From contig SYEN01000162.1 in assembly GCA_005800795.1 (NCBI GenBank), forward strand, positions 1 to 10,615: a stretch of DNA of 10,615 bases, written 5' to 3'. Positions 1 to 7,143 of the stretch are shown here, in pieces (positions within the stretch are counted from its first letter, which is position 1; the number at the start of each line of letters is the position of its first letter). Source of the DNA: Burkholderiales bacterium. GTDB taxonomy: Bacteria > Pseudomonadota > Gammaproteobacteria > Burkholderiales > SG8-41. Under the pieces are notes generated by a model. It searched no databases. It was not told where the DNA came from and saw nothing but the letters and a program-made list of their open reading frames with translations. Position numbers and translations under genes: made by a program.

Positions 1-693
1 GAAAACGGCGAGTTTCAGCGTGTCGGCGAAACCCACAGCCGCACCTCGAATGCGCGCGTGGTCGCCGCCCCCAACCGCGATCTCAAACAGGAGATCCGCG
101 CCGGGCGTTTTCGCGCGGATTTGTATCACCGGCTGTCGGTGTTCACCATCGACGTGCCGCCGCTGCGCGAACTGGGTGATGACCGCGTCACGCTGCTGGA
201 ACACTTTCGCGGGTTTTATGCGCGACAATCAAACCTCGCACCGTTCACGCTGGACGCGCGCGCGCAAGCGCTGTGGATGCAGTATGGCTTTCCGGGCAAT
301 GTGCGCGAGCTGCGCAACATCGTGATTCGTCTGGCCACCAAGTGCGCCGGACAAACGGTGACGGAGCAACAGTTGCGCGCGGAACTCGATGCGGATGCCG
401 AGTTGCAGGCGGGCGGCAATGAGGCTGGCATGCCTTTGATCGCGTTAGAGGCAGCGGCGGTGACCGACAGCGCACGCAAACAACTGCAGGCGGGCAAGGG
501 CTTCAATCTGGATGAAACGCTGGCGCGCTGGGAGCGCGGCTATGTGGAAGCGGCGCTGGAACTGTCGCATGGCAATCTGTCGCGCGCGGCCAAACTGCTG
601 GGCGTCAATCGCACGACGCTCTACAGCCGCATGCAAAACTATGCGCTGGACGCCAGCGGCGCCCACGGCAGCACTGAAAAAAATAATCAATAA
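1..693 (+). CDS. Sigma-54-dependent transcriptional activator, C-terminal part (5' end outside window)
   Basis: The reading frame is open from base 1, so the N-terminus (any receiver domain, Walker A and GAFTGA loop) lies upstream of the window. Visible are the end of the AAA+ domain (ENGEFQRVGE, then the sensor I region VVAAPNRDL), the arginine-finger stretch GRFRADLYHRLSVF (about codons 35-48), VPPLRE, and the sensor II motif GFPGNVRELRN (about codons 96-106). A linker follows, then a Fis-type helix-turn-helix (about codons 174-215, with LSRAAKLLGVNRTTLYSRM). Such proteins bind enhancers and use ATP to open sigma-54 promoter complexes. It lies 5 bases upstream of the pilus ATPase gene on the same strand, so control of this locus is plausible but inferred. 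Oddity: sensor I reads AAPN where the family usually has AATN or AATH. I cannot tell a response regulator from a PspF-like protein because the N-terminus is missing. Confidence 0.93.
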   Translation, partial: ENGEFQRVGETHSRTSNARVVAAPNRDLKQEIRAGRFRADLYHRLSVFTIDVPPLRELGDDRVTLLEHFRGFYARQSNLAPFTLDARAQALWMQYGFPGNVRELRNIVIRLATKCAGQTVTEQQLRAELDADAELQAGGNEAGMPLIALEAAAVTDSARKQLQAGKGFNLDETLARWERGYVEAALELSHGNLSRAAKLLGVNRTTLYSRMQNYALDASGAHGSTEKNNQ

Positions 694-698
694 AATCA

Positions 699-2171
699 AT
701 GTATTATGAATTTTTCGGCCTCACGCAAGCCCCCTTTCGGATCACCCCGAACACGGATTTTTTCTTCGGCGGCGGCAATCGCGGGCCGATTCTGGAAGCA
801 CTGATTTACGCTGTCTCCAACGGCGAAGGCATTATCAAGGTCAGCGGCGAGGTCGGCAGCGGCAAGACCATGCTCTGCAATATGCTGATGGAGCGGCTGC
901 AAGAGAACGTCGAGATTGTTTATCTGGCCAACCCCAGCGTATCGCCCGATGAAATTCTGCACGCCATCGCGTTTGAATTGCAGTTGGGCATCGAGCGTCA
1001 GGCGACCCGCCTCGAAGTCATGCAGGCGTTTCAGGAACATCTGCTCAAACGCCACGCCGAGGGGAAGCGCGTGGTGGTGTTCGTGGAAGAATCGCAGGGC
1101 ATGCCCATCGCCACGCTGGAAGAAATCCGCCTCTTGTCGAACCTTGAAACGCGCAACGACAAGCTGCTACAGATTGTGCTGTTCGGCCAGCCCGAGCTCG
1201 ACGATAACCTGCGCCAGCCGAATATCCGCCAGTTGCGCGAACGCATCACGCACAGCTTTGGCCTCGCGCCGCTGACGGTGAACGAAGTGCGCGAATATCT
1301 GATGTTCCGTCTGCGCGCGGCGGGCTATCGCGGACCGGATCTGTTCAGCGGCAAAATCGTCAATATGATTGCGCGCGCCTCGGGCGGTCTGACGCGGCGC
1401 ATCAACCTGATTGCCGACAAGGCACTGCTAGCAGCCTTCTCCGAAAACACGCACACCGTAAAGCCGCGCCATATCGAAGCCGCACTGCGCGACAGTGAAT
1501 TCAGCCATGTCGCAGTGGGAGGCGCACCGGCCTTACGGTGGACGTGGTTGCTGGCGGCACTCGGCGGCGTGGCGCTCGGTGCAGCGGGCTACGCCTGGAT
1601 TGCTGGCCGTGCCGAAGTTGGGCCTGCGCAGCAACCCGTTAAACCCGCTGTTTTGCCGGCGCCGGCAGCCCCCGCACCACCGGCCAGCGCTGAGAATCCT
1701 CCGGTGCCGGCACCGGTGCCACCACCGCCCGCCAACGCCGCAGTACCTCAGACGCCAGATTCATCGGTACCGCCAACACCACAGACCAAAGCCGAGGCAG
1801 AAACCCAGCCTGCCGCCAGCCCCGAAGTCGGCAAAAACGCAACAAGAGACCTCTTGCAGGAAAGACTGGATGCAACCACAGTCTGGCTGGCGCAGCAAAG
1901 TAACACCGCATGGACACTACAGGCCCTGTCCAGCGACTCCGATGATGACTTAAGGAACTATCTTAGAATTCTCTCTAAATCCGTTGATATTAATAGTATT
2001 TTTGTATATCGTAGACTTGGAAATGCCGATAGAAAACCGACGCTGTCGGTGCTGTATGGCAGTTATGGCAGCAAGGCTGCAGCGGAAAAAATGCTGCCCG
2101 GTCTGCCAGCTCAACTGAAATCGAATCGTCCGTGGCCGCGATCCATCGATAGTATCCGCGCAGAATTGTAG
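699..2171 (+). CDS. mshM: MshM/ExeA-like AAA+ ATPase with C-terminal SPOR domain
   Basis: A 490-residue protein. The N-terminus MYYEFFGLTQAPFRITPN is the usual start of ExeA/GspA/MshM ATPases, which supports this ATG although no Shine-Dalgarno is evident. Walker A is GEVGSGKT (residues 50-57). The Walker B region VVVFVEESQ (about 125-133) has Glu-Glu where many relatives have Asp-Glu. After the ATPase come one membrane segment (about 280-303), a long Pro/Ala-rich spacer (about 305-385), and a C-terminal domain from about 396 with YGSYGSKAAAEKM, typical of SPOR peptidoglycan-binding modules. ExeA relatives remodel or bind peptidoglycan to let a secretin assemble; the SPOR domain here fits that role. 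It precedes the secretin gene by 32 bases. The gene ends TAG directly followed by TGA. Codons about 415-446 are strikingly AT-rich compared with the rest. Confidence 0.92.
   Translation: MYYEFFGLTQAPFRITPNTDFFFGGGNRGPILEALIYAVSNGEGIIKVSGEVGSGKTMLCNMLMERLQENVEIVYLANPSVSPDEILHAIAFELQLGIERQATRLEVMQAFQEHLLKRHAEGKRVVVFVEESQGMPIATLEEIRLLSNLETRNDKLLQIVLFGQPELDDNLRQPNIRQLRERITHSFGLAPLTVNEVREYLMFRLRAAGYRGPDLFSGKIVNMIARASGGLTRRINLIADKALLAAFSENTHTVKPRHIEAALRDSEFSHVAVGGAPALRWTWLLAALGGVALGAAGYAWIAGRAEVGPAQQPVKPAVLPAPAAPAPPASAENPPVPAPVPPPPANAAVPQTPDSSVPPTPQTKAEAETQPAASPEVGKNATRDLLQERLDATTVWLAQQSNTAWTLQALSSDSDDDLRNYLRILSKSVDINSIFVYRRLGNADRKPTLSVLYGSYGSKAAAEKMLPGLPAQLKSNRPWPRSIDSIRAEL
1941..2036 (+). other. 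AT-rich island inside the SPOR-domain coding region
   Basis: By hand count 29 of 96 bases are G or C (about 30%), while the flanking coding sequence is near 60% or higher. The codons change to TTA, AGG, AGA, ATT, AAA and AAT, which are scarce elsewhere in the window. The reading frame is not broken, and the encoded residues (ending IFVYRRLGN before the YGSYGS motif) still look like a SPOR domain. Origin unknown: local gene conversion, a chimeric assembly or a selected AT-rich signal are all possible. Confidence 0.7.
1984..2012 (+). promoter_or_regulatory. Possible internal promoter ahead of the secretin gene
   Basis: Within the AT-rich island, TTGATA (1984-1989, five of six matches to the sigma-70 -35 box) is followed after 17 bases by TATCGT (2007-2012, four of six matches to the -10 box). 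A transcript would start about 190 bases before the secretin start codon. AT-rich DNA yields such matches by chance, so this is weak. Confidence 0.2.
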
Positions 2172-2193
2172 TGAGGTAAGCGCCACGGTCGAA

Positions 2194-2199
2194 AAGGGA
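2194..2199 (+). promoter_or_regulatory. Ribosome binding site of the secretin gene
   Basis: AAGGGA lies 4 bases before ATG 2204. It supports this start, although the resulting n-region before the hydrophobic signal core is unusually long (about 18-20 residues). It is one of the few recognisable Shine-Dalgarno sites in this operon. Confidence 0.45.
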
Positions 2200-3193
2200 T
2201 GGTATGCACACATCGTTGACCTGTGAACGTGACACCCGAAGAGAACCGCTTCGCAGAGGCATTGTTGCTGCCGCCAAAGGTGTTGTGGTGGGCGTTGCGG
2301 TCGGTTTGACCGGCTGCGCCGCGCCGCCGACCACCAAGGTGTCGCCATCGCAGGGCCATATCACCGCGCCCGCCCCCAGGGCCGAATCGGCAGGCAGCAC
2401 AGCTACAGCCGATATACCGCCGCCCGCGCGCGTCAGCACCTTTGTGCCGCCGCCCAAGCCTGCGGTCAAACCGCAAACCTACAGCGTAGTCGTCAACGAA
2501 GTGCCGGTGAAGGAATTGCTGCTGGCCCTGTCGCGCGACACCAAACAGAACATCGACGTGCACCCCGGCATCAGCGGGCTGGTCAGCCTTAACGCGATCA
2601 ACGAAACGCTGCCCGCAATCCTTGAGCGTATTTCCAAACAAATCAATCTGCGCTACCGCGTCGAGGGCAACACCATCATCGTGTCGCCCGACACCGCGTA
2701 TATGAAAACCTACCGTATCGCTTACGTGAACATGACGCGCGACACCACGTCCACCGTCAACGTATCAGGCGAAATCGCCTCCAGCGGCTCCACCGGTTCC
2801 GGTGGCGGCGCGAGCACGGGTGGCTCCGGCACGCAGGTGAAAACCGTCTCCACCAACGATTTCTGGAAACTGCTGACCGAAAACATCCGTTCCATCGTAA
2901 CTGCCACGCGCAACCAAAGCCAGACGGCCGAAGACCGTGCGCGCCGCGCTGAACCCACCATGGCCGCTCGCGAAGAACGCATGCAACAAGCCGAAGTGGT
3001 GGCGCGCGCGGGCACCGGCGCCAACAATCTGTTTAACACGGCGTTCGGCCCAGGCTCAAACACCGCGCAGCAGGCGCTGGACAACCGAGACGATATTATC
3101 GCCAACCCAGTGGGGGGCACTATCAGCGTGCTCGCCACCGAGCGGCAACATCAACTGATCCAGCAACACATCGACAGCATCACCAATTCGGCG

Positions 3194-3196
3194 TAG
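3194..3196 (+). other. In-frame amber codon within the secretin gene
   Basis: The TAG lies between codons for NSA and RQVLIEATIVEV, in the same frame as both halves. Secretins of this type commonly have a glutamine or another polar residue before RQV, so CAG to TAG (C to T) is the simplest explanation. The downstream 300 codons show no other stop. Confidence 0.85.
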
Positions 3197-4095
3197 CGCC
3201 AGGTACTGATCGAGGCCACCATTGTCGAAGTCAAACTGTCGAATACCTATCAGGGCGGCATTGATTGGAGCCGACTCGCGGTATCCGGCGGCATCCAGTT
3301 GACGCAATCGCTGCTTACCGGCTTTGGTGCGGCGGGCGCAGCGGTGGGTCTGGCACAAGCGGGCGCTAACTTTTTTCAGGTGCGCTACACCAATCCCACC
3401 TCGAGCGTCGGCAGTATCGCCGGTACGGTACGGCTGCTGGAAGAATTCGGCGACACCAAAATACTGTCCAGCCCCAAGCTGATGGCGCTGAACAATCAGA
3501 CCGCGCTGCTGAAAGTTGTTGATAACATTGTTTATTTTGAGGTTCAGGGATCCACCGTTGCGGGCACGGCGGGCAGTCCACCGATCCAGACCTTTACCTC
3601 CACACCGAAAATCGTGTCGGTGGGCGTGGTGATGGGTGTAACGCCGCAAATTGCCGACGACGGTCGCGTATCGCTCAACGTGCGGCCGACGATTTCGCGC
3701 GTGTTGCGTTTCCGCAACGACCCCAATCCCAGCCTGTGCGACGCCAATCGCACCAATTGCGTACCCAGTCAGGTGCCCGAGGTGCAGGTGCGCGAAATGG
3801 AATCCGTACTGCAAATCGGCAGTGGACAAACCGTCATCCTCGGTGGGCTGATGCAGGATGACGTGCGCCTGAACCGCGAGCAGCTTCCCGGCGCCGATCT
3901 CGCCGGCGCGGCGGGCGATCTTGCGCGCTTTCGCAATGAAAACGCGACCAAGACCGAATTGGTGATTTTTCTGCGGCCCACCGTGGTTTCCAACGCCTCG
4001 CTCGAAAGCGACGAACTGCGCATGTTCCAGCGTTATTTGCCGCAGGCGGAACCCGCAAAAACCTCGGACTCTTCGCGGACGACCGGCGCCGAAAA

Positions 4096-4099
4096 ATGA
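4096..4099 (+). other. ATGA start/stop overlap (translational coupling)
   Basis: The ATG of the TPR gene and the TGA of the secretin gene share bases. With no Shine-Dalgarno before the ATG, TPR translation probably depends on ribosomes finishing the secretin frame. An amber stop about 900 bases upstream would therefore be expected to lower TPR protein output as well. Confidence 0.75.
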
Positions 4100-5370
4100 G
4101 CCTGTTGATGAAGGCGCTGGAAAAAGCCGCGCAAGCGCGTGACAAGTCGCCTGCCGCACCAGCCCCGTTCAGTCTTGAAACCGTGGATATCAAACCTGCG
4201 GTCAGCGTGCAAGCCGAGGCCGCGCCCGCCAGCGCATCGTTGTACACACCACCTGCGGCGAACTCTGGAGTGGCCCCTGCAAACGAAAGCAACGCCCAGA
4301 CACGTGCCGCCGCCGTCTTGACTGCAACCGCCACGCCTGCTGCCGGATCCAGCGCGCTGGCAAAGTTGGCGGCACGCCCTGTGGTACTGATCGGCGCCTT
4401 GGCTGGATTGGCCATGCTCAGCTATGGTGCGTATGTGTATGTGCAAATTGCGCATCCCAGCCTGCTGATCAAATCACCACCGCGCACGCAACCGGTTCCG
4501 GTAGCCACAGCGCCCGCAACAACGCCGGTGCCAGCGCCCACGACAGCACAACCCGCCGAAGCGCCAACCGGCATGGTCACCATGCAATCGGTACTCAGCG
4601 GCCGCAATGTGCCCCCGGACGCGGCCAGCACGCAGCCGCCCGCCGCAACACCGCCGACAACATCTTCAACCCTGACCGGTGCGCTGCCCGCCGTGAAATC
4701 TGCCGCCACGCCTGCAGCGCCCCCTGCATCCGCCACGTCGCCGGCCGCTCTCCCGGCAAGAGTCGCCATCCGTCAGGGGGACGCAGCCACGCCCCGCATT
4801 AACGCCGCTGTCAACGACGCTTACAGCGCTCTCCAGGCAGGTCAGTTCGACAGTGCACGGCAACTTTACCAGCAGGCATTGCGCGGCGATCCCAAAAACA
4901 TTGATGCGCACTTGGGGCTTGCCGCTATCGCGCAACACCACAACCGGCCTGAGGATGCACAACAACACTTCCTGTCAATACTCGATGTCGAGCCCCGTCA
5001 CGCGCTGGCGCAAGCAGGGCTGATTTCGCTGATCAGCCGGGCCGATCTGCAAGCGGCGGAAACCCGCTTAAAGCAGTTGATCGCGCGCGACCCGTCCGCG
5101 CCGCTGTATTTCAATCTGGGTAATGTGCATGCGGAGCAAGGCCAGTGGTCGCAGGCCCAGCAGGCCTATTTTCAGGCACACACGCTCGATTCGCGCAATC
5201 CTGACTACGCCTATAACCTCGCGGTCGGACTGGAGCACCTGGGGCAACATAAAATCGCGCTCGATTATTACCGCAAGGCGCTGCAACTGGCTGCCGAGAA
5301 AGGCGCGGCAAACTTCGATACCACGCGGATTCAGGCGCGCATCGCGCAACTAGTAGACCGCACTAAGTAG
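4096..5370 (+). CDS. mshN: MshN-like membrane-anchored TPR protein
   Basis: A 424-residue protein. Its ATG overlaps the secretin TGA (ATGA, 4096-4099), which indicates translational coupling and fixes the start. The N-terminus MSLLMKALEKAAQARDK is typical of the cytoplasmic tail of TPR proteins in MSHA-type loci. A Pro/Ala-rich stretch leads to one membrane segment (about 94-117, VVLIGALAGLAMLSYGAYVY), and a second long Pro/Ala/Thr-rich spacer follows (about 125-230). About four tetratricopeptide units fill residues 234-405, for example AYSALQAGQFDSARQLYQQA, YFNLGNVHAEQGQWSQAQQA and YNLAVGLEHLGQHKIALDYY. The topology places the TPRs in the periplasm, where they could act as a pilotin-like or scaffold partner of the secretin. 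That role is inferred from the domain type and the position between secretin and ATPase genes. The stop is TAG, with a TAA one codon later. The reading frame is intact. Confidence 0.85.
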   Translation: MSLLMKALEKAAQARDKSPAAPAPFSLETVDIKPAVSVQAEAAPASASLYTPPAANSGVAPANESNAQTRAAAVLTATATPAAGSSALAKLAARPVVLIGALAGLAMLSYGAYVYVQIAHPSLLIKSPPRTQPVPVATAPATTPVPAPTTAQPAEAPTGMVTMQSVLSGRNVPPDAASTQPPAATPPTTSSTLTGALPAVKSAATPAAPPASATSPAALPARVAIRQGDAATPRINAAVNDAYSALQAGQFDSARQLYQQALRGDPKNIDAHLGLAAIAQHHNRPEDAQQHFLSILDVEPRHALAQAGLISLISRADLQAAETRLKQLIARDPSAPLYFNLGNVHAEQGQWSQAQQAYFQAHTLDSRNPDYAYNLAVGLEHLGQHKIALDYYRKALQLAAEKGAANFDTTRIQARIAQLVDRTK

Positions 5371-5378
5371 TTCTAATC

Positions 5379-7088
5379 ATGGCTGAACAGCGTAAACGTT
5401 TGCGACTGGGCGACCTGCTGGTGCAGCAGGGCTTGATCTCGCCCGATCAACTGATGATTTTGCTGGCGGAACAACGCAATTCCGGCGTTCCACTGGGGCG
5501 CCTGGTTGTGCGGTTGGGCTTCGCCACCGAAAGCGCCGTGCGTGACGCCATGGCGCGCACCGTCGGCCAGGAATCGATAGATCTCTCGAACGTGGTCGCC
5601 GATCCGGACGCATTGCAGCTGGTGCCGCAGGATTTCGCGCGCCGCAATCAGGTGCTGCCGCTCGCGTATTCGCCTTCCGAGCGCTCGCTGACCATTGCTG
5701 CCACGGAAATTTTCAACGTCGTGGTGATGGATCAGTTGCGCGCGCTGGTCGGCGCCAATGTCGATATCCGCTCGCAGATCGCCGCCGAGGCGCAGGTCGA
5801 GGAGTACATCGACCGTTTTTACGGCTACGAGTTGTCAGTCGACGGCATTCTCAAGGAAATCGAAACCGGCGAAATCGATTACGAAAGCCTGCGCGCCGGC
5901 GGCGACGAATACACGCAACCGATGGTGCGGCTGGTCAACGCGCTGCTGGTGGATGCAGTCAAGCGCGGCGCTTCGGACATCCACTTCGAACCGGAATACG
6001 CATTCCTGCGCATCCGTTACCGTATCGACGGCGTGCTGGAGACCGTGCGCAGTCTGCACAAAACATTTTCGTCCGGCATCACCGTACGGCTGAAAGTGGT
6101 CAGCAACATGAACATCGCCGAGACACGGGCACCGCAGGACGGGCGCCTGTCGCTCACCATGAACGGCCGTCAGGTGGATTTTCGTGTCTCCACGCAGCCA
6201 ACCATTTACGGTGAGAACATCGTGCTGCGCGTGCTCGACCGAGAGAAATCGATCATCAGTCTCGAGCACATGGCGCTGCCGGCAGCGACTATGGAAAATC
6301 TGGATCGGCTACTGGCGCGGCCCGAAGGCATCATGATCGTCACCGGCCCCACCGGTAGCGGCAAGACCACCACGCTGTATTCGCTGCTGGCGCAGGTCAA
6401 CGATGAAACCGTCAACATCATGACGCTGGAAGACCCGGTGGAGTATCCGCTGAATCTGCTGCGGCAGACTTCGGTGAACGAAGTTGCACGCATGGATTTC
6501 GCCAACGGTATCCGCTCCATCATGCGTCAGGATCCGGACATTATTCTGGTGGGCGAAATGCGCGACAAGGAAACGTCCGAAATGGCGTTTCGAGCGGCGA
6601 TGACCGGCCATCAGGTGTTCACCACGCTGCATACGAATTCGGCGCTGGGCGCGTTTCCGCGGCTGCTCGATCTGGGCATACAGCCGGGAATCATGGCGGG
6701 CAACATCATTGGCATCGTCGCGCAGCGGCTGGTGCGCGTGCTGTGCAAAGCGTGCAAACAGCCTTACACACCTGCGGAAGATGACCGCCGGCTGCTGGGC
6801 ATCTCAGCCGGCGCCGATGTAACGCTTTACAACGCCGTGGGCTGCGCCGAGTGCGGCGGCAAAGGCTACAAGGGCCGCACACCGATCATGGAGCTGCTGG
6901 TGATGGACGGCGATCTGGATGAGCTGGTGGCGCGCGGTGCCACCGCGCGTGAACTACGCGATACCGCCAAAAGCAAGGGCTTTCAAACGCTGGCCGACGC
7001 CGGCATACGCCGCGTACTTGACGGCGATTCCACCATTTCGGAAGTCCTGCGGTCAGTCGATCTCACGCTCAATCAGCGCGGGTTGTAG
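5379..7088 (+). CDS. mshE: MshE/PilB-type pilus assembly ATPase with MshEN c-di-GMP domain
   Basis: A 569-residue member of the GspE/PilB secretion ATPase family, the cytoplasmic hexameric motor that drives pilin polymerisation. The N-terminus carries the two 24-residue MshEN motifs with a 5-residue spacer: residues 9-32 (RLGDLLVQQG to LLAEQ, including Arg9 and Gln32) and 38-61 (PLGRLVVRLG onward). In Vibrio cholerae MshE these motifs bind cyclic di-GMP. The ATPase core has ASDIHFEPE (198-206), Walker A GPTGSGKT (323-330), Walker B/Glu region DPDIILVGEMRD (385-396) and a His box TGHQVFTTLHTN (409-420). It also has a zinc-type tetracysteine (C456, C459, C489, C492). Length is normal and no lesion is seen. 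It follows the TPR gene by 8 bases without a clear Shine-Dalgarno and ends in TAG. The presence of MshEN and of a PilC-type platform gene downstream favours a pilus ATPase over a type II secretion GspE. Confidence 0.95.
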   Translation: MAEQRKRLRLGDLLVQQGLISPDQLMILLAEQRNSGVPLGRLVVRLGFATESAVRDAMARTVGQESIDLSNVVADPDALQLVPQDFARRNQVLPLAYSPSERSLTIAATEIFNVVVMDQLRALVGANVDIRSQIAAEAQVEEYIDRFYGYELSVDGILKEIETGEIDYESLRAGGDEYTQPMVRLVNALLVDAVKRGASDIHFEPEYAFLRIRYRIDGVLETVRSLHKTFSSGITVRLKVVSNMNIAETRAPQDGRLSLTMNGRQVDFRVSTQPTIYGENIVLRVLDREKSIISLEHMALPAATMENLDRLLARPEGIMIVTGPTGSGKTTTLYSLLAQVNDETVNIMTLEDPVEYPLNLLRQTSVNEVARMDFANGIRSIMRQDPDIILVGEMRDKETSEMAFRAAMTGHQVFTTLHTNSALGAFPRLLDLGIQPGIMAGNIIGIVAQRLVRVLCKACKQPYTPAEDDRRLLGISAGADVTLYNAVGCAECGGKGYKGRTPIMELLVMDGDLDELVARGATARELRDTAKSKGFQTLADAGIRRVLDGDSTISEVLRSVDLTLNQRGL

Positions 7089-7143
7089 AGTGCCCAACCC
7101 CGCGTCATGACGACACCCAGCGTCTACCGCGCACACTTGCCTC

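Larger units (their letters stand above)
2204..4099 (+). pseudogene. mshL: MshL-type secretin lipoprotein gene interrupted by in-frame TAG
   Basis: Read through one TAG codon (codon 331), this frame encodes about 631 residues of an MSHA/PilQ/GspD-type secretin, the outer-membrane pore for the pilus. The N-terminus has a signal peptide ending in the lipobox LTGC (Cys38), a Pro/Ala-rich linker, and an STN/secretin N domain (about 97-170, VNEVPVKELLLALSRD, then YRIAYVNMTRD). A Gly/Ser-rich loop (about 193-210) follows, then an N1-like part ending at SITNSA just before the stop. Immediately after the stop the frame resumes with RQVLIEATIVEV, the conserved entry to the secretin barrel domain, and continues through VTPQIADDGRVSLNVRPTIS, GQTVILGGLMQDD and ATKTELVIFLRPTVV. 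It terminates with TGA overlapping the next ATG. The start is ATG 2204 with AAGGGA (2194-2199) before it. Without read-through the barrel is lost, and no good restart signal is seen. Alternatives are a base error in the sequence or amber suppression. Confidence 0.88.

Noticed and set aside
1701..1716. 16-base perfect palindrome CCGGTGCCGGCACCGG
   Set aside because: It lies in the Pro/Ala-rich spacer of the MshM-like protein, where GC-rich Pro, Val and Ala codons give such palindromes by chance; nothing links it to an operator.
3514..3545. Short AT-rich stretch in the secretin gene
   Set aside because: It is only about 30 bases and encodes conserved barrel residues (DNIVYFEVQ), whose codons explain the composition.
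3299..4099. Separate gene beginning at TTG 3299 for the second half of the secretin
   Set aside because: Conserved secretin sequence already begins at 3197, directly after the TAG, so a start at 3299 would cut into the conserved domain, and no ribosome site precedes it.
3056..4159. Long open frame (367 codons) on the minus strand opposite the secretin gene
   Set aside because: It is antisense to clearly conserved secretin coding sequence, is rich in His, Arg and Gly typical of GC-rich shadow frames, and has no recognisable domain.
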